64,000 bases of DNA, from contig JAFUAO010000016.1 in assembly GCA_017460665.1 (NCBI GenBank), positions 1 to 64,000 on the forward strand. The letters run 5' to 3'. The position numbers and the translations under genes are program-made. The notes beneath the pieces were generated by a model. It saw only the letters and a list, made by a program, of their open reading frames with translations, was not told where the DNA came from and ran no database searches. This document shows positions 7,431 through 15,831 of the stretch, in pieces (the first letter of the stretch is position 1; the number at the start of each line of letters is the position of its first letter). This DNA is from Ruminococcus sp. Its GTDB lineage: Bacteria; Bacillota; Clostridia; Oscillospirales; Ruminococcaceae.

Positions 7431-9692
7431 ATGTCGGAAAATAACAACGAAATGATGAACGCCGCAGAGGATCTCAACACTGTCTCAGGAGTTGAGAACG
7501 TCACTAAAAAGGGCGGCAAGAAGGCTGCGGCTATCGGTATCGGCGCTGCTGTCCTCATCGCAGGCGGCGGAGCTGCTGCATACAATTTCTCGGATCTGGT
7601 GAAGAACCAAGTCAAGCTCAGACTTATGAAGCCTGAGAAGTACTACGCATGGGTCAATGAGGAGAACGCTAAGACAGCCGGCGAGAAGGCCGCCGACGCT
7701 TACCGTGAGATGCTCGAGCGCAGAGACAAGGGCCAGAGCGGCAATGTCAGCGTAAAGTACGAGCTCAGCGACGGCGTGAAGGATCTTCTGAAGGAGGATC
7801 TGGACGACGAGGAGATCTCTAAGGTGATCGACGACGCCGAGAGCTTCGAGATCGGCTGTAAGGTAGGCATGGACGATGAAGCTGCCAGCGGTAATTACTT
7901 CATCAACTTCAACGATGATAAGCTCACAACTATAGATTTCGCTCTTGATCAGGAGAACATGGATACCTTCGTTCGTATCCCTGACCTGTCGGAGCAGTGG
8001 CTCTGCATTTCTCTGGGCGAGGCCGTGGACGACGTTTACGGAAGCTCCAGCGTGATGAAAGCTTACAAGGAATTCCTTGAGGATCCTGAGGCCTTCCTGA
8101 GCCCCGAGGAGCTCCAGGACATCGTTGAGCGCTATACCGCTGTTTGGAATAGCTGCTTCGACGACGTTGACCTTGAGAAGAAGGAGTCAGTTGACATCGC
8201 CGACATCACCGTTGACTACACAGCTATCACTGTTGAGATCGACGAGGAGAAGGCCGATGAGATCGCTGAGGCCTTCATCGACGAGGCAAGAGACGACGAT
8301 GTCCTCAAGAACATCCTTATCGATAAGATGGAGATCTGCGACGAGGACGAGTACGACGACTTCCTGGACGAGGCCCTTGAAGAGGTCGAGCACGAGGCTG
8401 ACTATGAGTACAGCGACGAGGTAGTGGAGTTCACCACCTACGTTGACGCTAAGGGCGTTATCAGAGGCATGAACATCACCATGGGCGACGAGTTCGACTA
8501 CACCTACCTTATCGGTATGGACGGCGACGACATTCGTGGAACTATGTACTTCGAGTCCGACGGCGAGAGAGAGTTCCAGGCTGACCTGACCGCTGAGAAG
8601 AGCGGCAAGTCCTGCGACGGAAACATCGACATCACCTACAACGACAGCCACTATGACTGGGAGGCAGACGAGTTCGTTGACGAGGAGAAGACCGCAACTG
8701 TCGAGTTCACAGGCTTTGAGATCGTGAACGAGGATATGGGCTTCTTCAACGCTGAGGTAACTGTGGCTATCCCCGATGTGGAGCCCTTCACTATCAGCTT
8801 CACAGCCGACGACGACACTCAGGAGGTCTCCGCAAACATCAACATCGACGGAACTGACTACGGCAAGGTAACAGGCTATATCTCTGTTGAGGAGAAGGCC
8901 GACACTGAGCTTCCTTCCAAGGACGGCGCCTTCGTTATCGATCCCGAGGACGATGATGTCGACTTTGAGGAGTATGTAGCTGAGGAGGATATGAACACAT
9001 TCATCTCCGACATCGTGAAGAAGATCGGCTTCGGCGACAAGTACGCCAGCAGCATCGCAGACGAGTTCTGCTCTGAGATCTACGGCTCAGGCTACTACGG
9101 ATCCAGCTACTACGACGATGACGACTATGACTACGACTGGGACGATGACGACTGGGACGACGACGATGATGACGACTACGACTACGATGACTTTGACTGG
9201 AACGCAGACGATCCCTACAAGGACGACATCGTAGAGGCTGACGACGATCAGGCTTACCTTTACATCTACGACCAGAGCTTCAACGGCTACTACTCAGGCT
9301 GGGGCGGATCCCTTGCTTACAAGGCAACAGTCGCTGACCTTAAGGGCGACGGCACATACACAGTGGGCCTTACAGCAGACACAGACGGCTACCGTGAGAA
9401 GTCGGGCGACAAGCTCCCCAAGGGCATCGATACACTGGCTGTAAATATGTATACAGACAAGTACGACACCACAGACGCAGAGCTGACGGTCAAGTCCGTA
9501 AAGATCGACGGCAAGGAGATCGCTGTCAAGGGCGAGCCCACTATCGAGAACTACAGCTTCTATCTGGAGGCACTTATGGTGACATCCGGATACGGCGATG
9601 AGGACGACTTCTCGATCCTTGAGAAGGAGTTCACAGACGAGTGGACCACTATCGAGGTCACCTTCGAGATCAAGGGACTTAAGGAGTCCTAA
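7431..9692 (+). CDS. Membrane-anchored, extremely acidic extracellular protein of unknown function
   Basis: The 753-residue product starts at 7431 after a strong RBS (AAGGAGGG). About 30 cytoplasmic residues are followed by one membrane segment (AAAIGIGAAVLIAGGGAAAYNF), so most of the protein should lie outside the cell. It is rich in Asp and Glu throughout, and around residues 560-595 there is an almost uninterrupted Asp/Tyr/Trp stretch. Repeated beta-like segments (TATVEFTGFEIVNEDM, FTISFTADDDTQEV) suggest extracellular sandwich folds. I recognise no enzyme motif, dockerin or sortase signal. The composition would suit calcium or cation binding, but that is a guess. It stands alone between its own promoter and a strong terminator. 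Confidence 0.75.
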   Translation: MSENNNEMMNAAEDLNTVSGVENVTKKGGKKAAAIGIGAAVLIAGGGAAAYNFSDLVKNQVKLRLMKPEKYYAWVNEENAKTAGEKAADAYREMLERRDKGQSGNVSVKYELSDGVKDLLKEDLDDEEISKVIDDAESFEIGCKVGMDDEAASGNYFINFNDDKLTTIDFALDQENMDTFVRIPDLSEQWLCISLGEAVDDVYGSSSVMKAYKEFLEDPEAFLSPEELQDIVERYTAVWNSCFDDVDLEKKESVDIADITVDYTAITVEIDEEKADEIAEAFIDEARDDDVLKNILIDKMEICDEDEYDDFLDEALEEVEHEADYEYSDEVVEFTTYVDAKGVIRGMNITMGDEFDYTYLIGMDGDDIRGTMYFESDGEREFQADLTAEKSGKSCDGNIDITYNDSHYDWEADEFVDEEKTATVEFTGFEIVNEDMGFFNAEVTVAIPDVEPFTISFTADDDTQEVSANINIDGTDYGKVTGYISVEEKADTELPSKDGAFVIDPEDDDVDFEEYVAEEDMNTFISDIVKKIGFGDKYASSIADEFCSEIYGSGYYGSSYYDDDDYDYDWDDDDWDDDDDDDYDYDDFDWNADDPYKDDIVEADDDQAYLYIYDQSFNGYYSGWGGSLAYKATVADLKGDGTYTVGLTADTDGYREKSGDKLPKGIDTLAVNMYTDKYDTTDAELTVKSVKIDGKEIAVKGEPTIENYSFYLEALMVTSGYGDEDDFSILEKEFTDEWTTIEVTFEIKGLKES

Positions 9693-9703
9693 ACAAAAAA
9701 ACG

Positions 9704-9734
9704 GCCGGTAGGATCAGATCCTACCGGCTTTTTT
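9704..9734. terminator. Bidirectional intrinsic terminator
   Basis: GCCGGTAGG and CCTACCGGC pair around ATCAGAT and are followed by six T on the plus strand. A run of seven A before the stem provides the T-tract for the converging histidine kinase gene on the minus strand. Confidence 0.92.
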
Positions 9735-9749
9735 GTATATCTAGGCATA

Positions 9750-11417
9750 TTATTTCTTCGGCACAGTAGGCAGCTCCACGGTGAAGATGCTGCCCTTTCC
9801 GGGGACGCTCTCGGCACGGACGGTGCCTCCGTGGTACATGACTCCGTGCTTCACGATCGAAAGGCCCAGCCCGGTGCCGCCGATCTTCCGTGAACGGCTC
9901 TTGTCCACCCGGTAGAACCGCTCAAAGATCCGGTCAAGGTCTCCGGGAGGGATACCTGTTCCCGTGTCGCTGACGGTGATCCTGGCCTTCGTCGGGATAT
10001 GGGAGACCTTCACCTCCACCCTGCCGCCGCTGACGTTGTACTTCACGGCGTTGTCGCAGAGGTTCATGATGATCTCGTCAAGGACGGTCCTGCTGCCGGT
10101 GAAGAGGACGTGGTCGCCGGTCAGGGAAAGCTCCACCTGCTTGGCCTCTGCGGAGGACTTAAGCCGCAGGATCACTGCCTTGGCAAGATCGTACAGGTCC
10201 ACCTCCTCGTCCTGACGGGGAAGGCTGTCCTCGTCCAGCTTCGAGAGGGAGACGATGTCGTTTATCAGCGAGATCAGCCGCTGAGCCTCGCTGCGGATCT
10301 GGCCGCCGAAGCGCTCAACGTCCTCCTGCCGGACGATGCCGTTCTCCAGCATATCCGAGATCCCGTAAATGGTGGTCAGGGGAGTTTTCAGCTCGTGGGA
10401 GACGTTCGATGTGAACTCCCTCCGGAGAGTTTCCAGCTGCTGGCGCTCGGTGACGTCGATGATGAACACCACGATGCCCGTGACGCCGGTCACACCGCTG
10501 GCAGGGCTGGCTATCACCTGTCTGTCGCAGCCGTCGGTGCTGAGGATCAGCTCGCTGCGCTTTCCGCCCATAGCGTCCTGTATGCAGCGCCGGAAGTGCT
10601 CGGAGCTGTTCAGGGTGAAAATGCTGGCCCCGTCAGCCGGAGGCTCGGCCCCGAGTAGCCTGCTTGCTCCGGAGTTGCAGGCGAGGATATTGCCCTTAGC
10701 TCCGGCGATGATCAGGCCCTCGCTCATGCTCTCGGTGATGATGCTGAACTGCTCACGGCTCCGGCGGAGCTCCTCCACCTGCCGGGCGGCACGCTTGTTC
10801 TGAGCACTGAGCTTTGTCAGCAGGGGAGAGAGCTCCCGGTAGCTGCCGCTGATGTCGGGCCGGTCAAGGTCGATGTCGTTGATCGGCTTGACTATGCGCT
10901 TTGAGAGCGTTATCGCTCCCAGAAGAGACAGCGCAGCCGCAGCCGCAAGGATCATCATAAGGGGTCTTATGAAGACCGAGAGCCCGTCAGAAACTGAGAA
11001 GTGCTCGGCGGAGACTCTGATCACCGAGCCGTCGCTGAGCCGCCTTGCGTAGTTTAGGGCGGTGCTGCGGACGGTGTCGGAATACCGCACAGAGCTGCCC
11101 TCGCCGGTGGAGAAGGCTGCCCGGACCTCCTCACGCTGAGAGTGGCTCTCCATGGCGGAGGGGTCCTTTTCGGTGTCGAAGATCACCCTTCCGCCGGAGC
11201 TTATCCACGTCACACGGAGGCCTCCGAAGTCCCCCTCGTCCAGAAATCTGCCGCCGTTCATCTCCACACCGGAGGCGATCACTATGCCCTCGTCCCGGAG
11301 CTGGAGCTCGGCCTGTTCCCGGTAGCTTCGGCTGAGCAGCCCGGTGATCAGGGCTACTGTCATGGCCACGGCCGCTGCGGAGATCAGGATTATGCTCAGG
11401 AAGATCTTTTTAGTCAT
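9750..11417 (-). CDS. phoR: PhoR-type sensor histidine kinase
   Basis: The 555-residue membrane kinase has a first membrane helix (IFLSIILISAAAVAMTVALITGLL), an extracytoplasmic sensor of about 130 residues, a second helix (LMMILAAAAALSLLGAITL), a HAMP-like linker, a PAS domain around 210-320, the phosphoacceptor motif FTSNVSHELKTPL with His near residue 340, and a HATPase domain (MNLCDNAVKYN, VSDTGTGIPPGDLDRIFERFYR, GTGLGLSIVKH). It would autophosphorylate and pass phosphate to the regulator just upstream, which it overlaps by 8 bases. Architecture is that of PhoR/WalK-type kinases; a phosphate-starvation role is the usual assignment, but no pst genes are nearby, so the signal is uncertain. 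Confidence 0.88.
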   Translation of the reverse strand: MTKKIFLSIILISAAAVAMTVALITGLLSRSYREQAELQLRDEGIVIASGVEMNGGRFLDEGDFGGLRVTWISSGGRVIFDTEKDPSAMESHSQREEVRAAFSTGEGSSVRYSDTVRSTALNYARRLSDGSVIRVSAEHFSVSDGLSVFIRPLMMILAAAAALSLLGAITLSKRIVKPINDIDLDRPDISGSYRELSPLLTKLSAQNKRAARQVEELRRSREQFSIITESMSEGLIIAGAKGNILACNSGASRLLGAEPPADGASIFTLNSSEHFRRCIQDAMGGKRSELILSTDGCDRQVIASPASGVTGVTGIVVFIIDVTERQQLETLRREFTSNVSHELKTPLTTIYGISDMLENGIVRQEDVERFGGQIRSEAQRLISLINDIVSLSKLDEDSLPRQDEEVDLYDLAKAVILRLKSSAEAKQVELSLTGDHVLFTGSRTVLDEIIMNLCDNAVKYNVSGGRVEVKVSHIPTKARITVSDTGTGIPPGDLDRIFERFYRVDKSRSRKIGGTGLGLSIVKHGVMYHGGTVRAESVPGKGSIFTVELPTVPKK

Positions 11418-12090
11418 CTGCGCTCTCTCCTATCTTGTAGCCAACGCCCCGGACCGTGCGGATCAGCTCGCCGCAGCTCCCCAGCTTTGAGCGAAGGGTA
11501 CGGATATGCACGTCCACCGTGCGGCTCTCGCCGGAGAAATCGTACCCCCATACCCTCTGGAGCAGCACGTCCCGGGAGAAGACCGTCCCGGCGTTCTTCA
11601 TCAAAAGCAGCAGCAGCTCGTACTCCTTTAGTGTCAGGGAAACTGCCCTCCCGTCGGCGTTGACGGTGTGCTTTTCCGGCACAAGGCAGAGCTTCCCCAC
11701 GGTGATCGCCGAGGGCTCTCTCCCGCCGGAGCTCCGCCTAAGAAGGGCCCGGATCCGTGAGATCAGCTCCATGGTGCCGAAGGGCTTTGCGATGTAGTCG
11801 TCTGCGCCGCTGTCAAGGCCCCTGACCTTGTCGAATTCCGAGCTCTTTGCGGTGAGCATGATCACAGGGAGCTGCTCGGTCTCCGGGGCGGCCCTGAGCT
11901 TTTTCAGCACACTGAGCCCGTCCTCCTCCGGGAGCATTATATCCAGCAGCAGAAGGTCAGGGAGGGCGCTCCTCATGGCCTCGTAAAGGGCGGAGGGCGC
12001 CTCGAAGCCCGCTGCCTCGAAGCCTGAGCTGTTGAGTGCGTACAGGACGAAGCTGCGGATCCCACGGTCGTCCTCAAGAAGATAGATCAT
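11410..12090 (-). CDS. phoP: OmpR/PhoB-family response regulator
   Basis: This 226-residue regulator has a receiver domain with acidic pair EDD at residues 6-8, phosphoacceptor Asp50 in LLLLDIMLP, Thr in IMLTAKS and Lys in YIAKPF, followed by a winged-helix DNA-binding domain (LTLKEYELLLLLMKNAG, VWGYDFSGESRTVDVHIRTLRSKLG, IRTVRGVGYKIG). The start at 12090 follows GGAAAGGAGG; an upstream in-frame start would add 28 residues that do not belong to the fold. It is transcribed with the sensor kinase from a consensus promoter at 12134-12162. Its targets cannot be told from the window. Confidence 0.92.
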   Translation of the reverse strand: MIYLLEDDRGIRSFVLYALNSSGFEAAGFEAPSALYEAMRSALPDLLLLDIMLPEEDGLSVLKKLRAAPETEQLPVIMLTAKSSEFDKVRGLDSGADDYIAKPFGTMELISRIRALLRRSSGGREPSAITVGKLCLVPEKHTVNADGRAVSLTLKEYELLLLLMKNAGTVFSRDVLLQRVWGYDFSGESRTVDVHIRTLRSKLGSCGELIRTVRGVGYKIGESADD

Positions 12091-12133
12091 ACAGGCCTCC
12101 TTTCCGTTCAGCACAGAAAATTTCGTCACTAAA

Positions 12134-12162
12134 ATTATACTACGTTCCTGCCGGTCTGTCAA
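12134..12162 (-). promoter_or_regulatory. Consensus promoter of the two-component operon
   Basis: On the minus strand TTGACA (12157-12162), exactly 17 bases and TATAAT (12134-12139) form a perfect sigma-A promoter, 44 bases before the regulator start. The -35 lies directly after the T-tract of the preceding operon's terminator. Confidence 0.9.
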
Positions 12163-12163
12163 C

Positions 12164-12201
12164 AAAAAAGCCACGGCCCCTCCATGCCGGGAGGCCGTGG
12201 C
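12164..12201 (-). terminator. Terminator of the ABC transporter operon
   Basis: On the minus strand GCCACGGCC (12193-12201) pairs with GGCCGTGGC (12170-12178) and is followed by six T. It lies 10 bases after the stop of the DUF4340 gene and abuts the -35 of the next promoter. Confidence 0.92.
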
Positions 12202-12211
12202 TCATGCTTTG

Positions 12212-13603
12212 TCATTCTATGGCCGGATCGATGCCGGTGTGCTCGCACAGGGTCTTGTAGGAGGAGATCACATTGCCGATCGCCTCTTCGCCGTCGAGGG
12301 TGAGCCCGGTGAACTCTCCGTTCATGAAGGCGTAGTAGGTATCGCCCTCCTTGACGATGTCGAAGGAAGAGCTCTCCCCGGTGTCAGAGCTGAACTCAGA
12401 TGAGAACACAGGGTCCTTCAGCTCCGGCTTATTATCGGCGTCGCAGCCCTCCGCCAGGAAGTAGCATACCGAGTTGTAGAAGGCCGTGAAATAGCTCTGG
12501 ACCTCGGCGTTGGTCATATCCAGCTTCGTGTCCCTGCAAAGGAAGTCGCCGTTCTCGTCCTTGGTGAACTGGTCGCCGCCAGCCTCACAGGAGAAGCTGA
12601 ACTCAGAAACGATCGTCATGGCCACATTGGTCATCCTCTTTTCGAGGTAGTCGAAGGGCGTGTAGTTTATAGGCCTTAGGTCTCCACGGAGATAGGTGCC
12701 GACCTGCTGAGTGTCGTCCATATAGATGTAGTAGTAGTTCGTATCGCTCTTGCAGGGCGCCACCAGCATATGCCTTTCGGATCCGTCGAAGCTCTTCACA
12801 TCGAACTCTGCAAAGGGCTGGTCAAGACCGTACTCGGCCAGCTCAGAGGGGTCGTCCGAGAGCACCTGATCTGCTGAGACACGTACCATAGTCGTGATCC
12901 TTGCGGAGACCTCAGACTGGTCCACCTTTAGGAAGGAATACTTTCCGCCCAAGGTCCATGGGGAGCCGGCATCGCTCCGTGAGATACTGTAGACCTCCTG
13001 GCCGTCCTTGCTGGCCGAGAGCTCCATGATCTCGTTCTCGCTAAAGGGCATGAAGTCGCTGGACTTAAGATCCAGCCTGTTGATCACGAGGCCTGCCGCC
13101 GTAGGTGACTCCAAGGTGTAGATCTTGTTCCTGTCGTCCACCATGACGTAGGTGTAGGTGTCGGTGGCGGTGTTGTCGCCGACGGAGACAGTATGCTCGC
13201 CGTCGGGCAGGGTGAAGGTCAGCTTATAGGGCTGATCAAGGCCGTACTCCTTCATTTTTTCCTCTGTAGCCTCTCCGTAGGAGCCGTGAGCCTCCAGAGC
13301 CGAGGCTGACAGGCAGATGCCGTCGATCGAGGAGGAGGCGGCCGGGAAGGTCTTTCCGTCCTCAAAGGATCCGCTCCAGAAGCCCTCATCGTCTATCACG
13401 GTGTCGCAGACAGAGCCGTCCTTGAACTCGAACCTGATGTTGGTCACAAGGGTAGAGTCGAAGTCGGTGAGGATATAGTCCGCAGACTCAGAGGCTTCCT
13501 TTTCGGCCGCCTTCTTCTTATGCTCATTAACAGCGTACAGCGCCCCGAAGGAGCAGCCGGCAGCAACTACCAGCGCACAGGCTGCGATAAGCGGTCTTTT
13601 CAT
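12212..13603 (-). CDS. DUF4340-domain lipoprotein-like membrane protein of the Gld-type ABC system
   Basis: The 463-residue protein starts MKRPLIAACALVVAAGCSFGALYAVNE, a membrane anchor containing a possible lipobox (VAAGC). The rest matches the DUF4340 pattern of repeated beta units: EYGLDQPYKLTFTLPDGEHTVSVGDN and, later, EYGLDQPFAEFDV. DUF4340 proteins regularly follow Gld-like ABC permeases and auxiliary proteins, as here; their function is unknown. The start codon at 13603 shares one base with the stop of the gene before it (TAATG) and has AAGGAGAT upstream. It is the last gene before the terminator at 12164-12201. Confidence 0.82.
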   Translation of the reverse strand: MKRPLIAACALVVAAGCSFGALYAVNEHKKKAAEKEASESADYILTDFDSTLVTNIRFEFKDGSVCDTVIDDEGFWSGSFEDGKTFPAASSSIDGICLSASALEAHGSYGEATEEKMKEYGLDQPYKLTFTLPDGEHTVSVGDNTATDTYTYVMVDDRNKIYTLESPTAAGLVINRLDLKSSDFMPFSENEIMELSASKDGQEVYSISRSDAGSPWTLGGKYSFLKVDQSEVSARITTMVRVSADQVLSDDPSELAEYGLDQPFAEFDVKSFDGSERHMLVAPCKSDTNYYYIYMDDTQQVGTYLRGDLRPINYTPFDYLEKRMTNVAMTIVSEFSFSCEAGGDQFTKDENGDFLCRDTKLDMTNAEVQSYFTAFYNSVCYFLAEGCDADNKPELKDPVFSSEFSSDTGESSSFDIVKEGDTYYAFMNGEFTGLTLDGEEAIGNVISSYKTLCEHTGIDPAIE

Positions 13604-15093
13604 TACGCATATCTCCTTTTCAGCCAAACTGCCACGCCTGCCACAAGGAGCAGGGCCGGGATCACCGTGAAGATCCGCATCACTCCCGAGGCCTCCTCGC
13701 CGCTGGAGAAGGTCATCCTGTCGTAGGAATTGGTCTTGATGCCGATGCCCATGTCCACATCGCTGTTGTAGAGCCAGGTGTTGGAGAAGAGGGTCAGCAT
13801 ACGGGTGCCATAGGTCGTGATGAAGAAGCTGTCCACGTTGATGAAGTCGTCGGAACCGATCAGGATCAGCTTAGCGCCGGTCTGCTTGTTTATGGAGTAA
13901 TACCCCATCTCGATAGGAGCACCGGTAAGGCTCTCGCAGTCCTTTGCGGTCTCGTCGTCGCCGCCCATAGGAGTGCTGACGACGGTGTACTCATAGCTGT
14001 CGGCGGAGCTGGGAAGGTTCTCAATGATCGAGGCCTTCTCGATGTAGGCGCTGTCGGTGCCGAGAGAGCTTACGCTCCTTGCATTGGAGATACCTGCGAT
14101 ATAAGTGCCCTTTGAGACCTCGGTGTTGAGCTCGGTGGTGAGGTCCACAGTGTATTCCTCCTCGCTGAAAGCCGGGTAGGAGACACGGAAGAATGAAGGA
14201 TCCTGCTCATAGTCTCTGTTCTGGAGGAGGTTTATGGTATTGCTCTCAGTGATCCTGTCGTAGTTGATAGTCAGCTCGAACTTGCTGAGGATGAACTCAA
14301 GGTTAGTGAACCGGCCCTTGGTGTCGCTGGGACCGATGAGCACTGACAGAGCTCCGCCGTTGTCCACATAGCGGCCCAGCTTGTCACGGTCGGCGTCAGA
14401 CAGGTCTCTGTCGATGCCTGCAAGGTATACGATAGCGGCGTCATCGGGGATCTCACCGGCTTGGTCGAGGTACAGTGAGCGGACGTCGTAGTTATCGGCC
14501 TTGATCTCGTCAGCGTAGGCGTAGTAGTTGGCCTCTAGGGTCTTGTCGCTGTAGCCCTCGATGAAGTACACAACAGGCAGAGTGCCTCCTGCGACGCTCT
14601 GGATAGCGCCGGCGATGTACTCCTCGCCGCCGTATGCGAACTCGCCGTTCTGGTCCTTCTGGAAGATCTTCTCAAGAGAGATCTTTCTCGTCAGGTCGCC
14701 GCACTTGATGAACACGTCGCCCACACTGGTCCCGAAGATGTTATTGGGGTCCAGGGACTTTGCAAGGTCGGCCTCCTTGTCGGGGTCGAAGGCGGTGAGA
14801 GTGATGTTGTCACGCTCCTTCAGCTGAGTGAGAGTGTGGTACAGCGGCAGGCCTGATGCGATCTCCTTAAGGTCTGACATAGGCGAAAGGAAGTAGATGT
14901 CGATCTGCTTGTCCTTAGTCTCGTCAAGTACCTTCTCCATAGTAGGAGTAAGGGTGTATTTTCCCGAGGGAGTCATATCATAGACCTTGTCGTAGTAGCT
15001 CACGATGATGTTGATCGGGATGAACACCAGCAGCACCAGTATAGCGATGATGAGGGCAGCAGTGCCGGATAGGTCGAATTTCTTTTTCTGCAT
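13603..15093 (-). CDS. GldG-like ABC transporter auxiliary membrane protein
   Basis: The 496-residue product has an N-terminal membrane helix (TAALIIAILVLLVFIPINIIVSYY), a large extracytoplasmic part and a C-terminal helix (IFTVIPALLLVAGVAVWLKRRYA). The start of the soluble part (YDMTPSGKYTLTPTMEKVLDE, IDIYFLSP) and the stretch YLAGIDRDLSDADRDKLGRYVDNGGALSVLIGP match the GldG/ABC-type uncharacterised auxiliary family. In flavobacteria GldG belongs to a gliding-related ABC complex; here a generic export or envelope role is more likely. It lies six bases after the permease gene and overlaps the DUF4340 gene by one base. Confidence 0.85.
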   Translation of the reverse strand: MQKKKFDLSGTAALIIAILVLLVFIPINIIVSYYDKVYDMTPSGKYTLTPTMEKVLDETKDKQIDIYFLSPMSDLKEIASGLPLYHTLTQLKERDNITLTAFDPDKEADLAKSLDPNNIFGTSVGDVFIKCGDLTRKISLEKIFQKDQNGEFAYGGEEYIAGAIQSVAGGTLPVVYFIEGYSDKTLEANYYAYADEIKADNYDVRSLYLDQAGEIPDDAAIVYLAGIDRDLSDADRDKLGRYVDNGGALSVLIGPSDTKGRFTNLEFILSKFELTINYDRITESNTINLLQNRDYEQDPSFFRVSYPAFSEEEYTVDLTTELNTEVSKGTYIAGISNARSVSSLGTDSAYIEKASIIENLPSSADSYEYTVVSTPMGGDDETAKDCESLTGAPIEMGYYSINKQTGAKLILIGSDDFINVDSFFITTYGTRMLTLFSNTWLYNSDVDMGIGIKTNSYDRMTFSSGEEASGVMRIFTVIPALLLVAGVAVWLKRRYA

Positions 15094-15099
15094 GATATA

Positions 15100-15831
15100 T
15101 CACCCCTTGTTCCAGCGTCTTCTCTCGATAGAGATGTAGTTCCACACGAGAGCGACGATAATGGCAGATGCGAAGAAAACGATGTCTGAAAGTCTGATGA
15201 AGCCCTGAGAGAAGTACTCGAACCTAGGCTGAGCAGCGAAGGCGTAGAGCGCTGACTGGAGCTTCGGGTACTGAGCGATGAAGCCGGTCTGAGCGAAGTC
15301 GTCCACGAAGAGGAAGGCGAACATCACGATTTCGCCCACGATAGCAGCGATGATGGAGTTCTCGGTAAAAGACGAGATCAGCATACCGATAGCGATATAC
15401 ATAGCGCCCCAGCAGAAAAATCCTATGTAGGCGCAGATGAGCTGGCTCACGACCACCTCGCCCTTGATCGCTGTAACGATAGGGTAGAGGGAGGAACCGG
15501 CGATCATGAAGAGGAACACCGTGATGTTGGCCAGGAACTTGCCCAGAACGATCTGGATCACGTTCACCGGCGATGTCATCAGCAGCACCTCGGTGCCGAA
15601 CTTCCTCTCGTCGGAGAAGGTCCTCATGGTGATGATCGGCACAAGGAAGATGAAGTAGAAGATGACGTTGTAGAAGATCCCGGCGAAGGAGAACTCATAC
15701 ACGTTGGAGTCCATATCGCCTATGCCCGTATTGAACATATAGGTGAACAGGAACATGAACAGAGCTGCCAGAACGTAAGCGAAGGGAGTGAAGAAGAAGG
15801 ACTGGAGCTCCTTTTTATAGATAGAGAACAT
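15100..15831 (-). CDS. ABC transporter permease, GldF/ABC-2 type
   Basis: This 243-residue polytopic protein has about six membrane helices (YVLAALFMFLFTYMF, VIFYFIFLVPIITMRTF, FLANITVFLFMIAGSSL, LICAYIGFFCWGAMYIAIGMLI, IIAAIVGEIVMFAFLFV, IVFFASAIIVALVWNYISI). The segment TMRTFSDERKFGTEVLLMTSPV is typical of ABC-2 permeases of the NosY/GldF type. Its ATG shares one base with the stop of the ATPase gene (TAATG), so the two are coupled. The transported substrate is unknown. Confidence 0.88.
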   Translation of the reverse strand: MFSIYKKELQSFFFTPFAYVLAALFMFLFTYMFNTGIGDMDSNVYEFSFAGIFYNVIFYFIFLVPIITMRTFSDERKFGTEVLLMTSPVNVIQIVLGKFLANITVFLFMIAGSSLYPIVTAIKGEVVVSQLICAYIGFFCWGAMYIAIGMLISSFTENSIIAAIVGEIVMFAFLFVDDFAQTGFIAQYPKLQSALYAFAAQPRFEYFSQGFIRLSDIVFFASAIIVALVWNYISIERRRWNKG

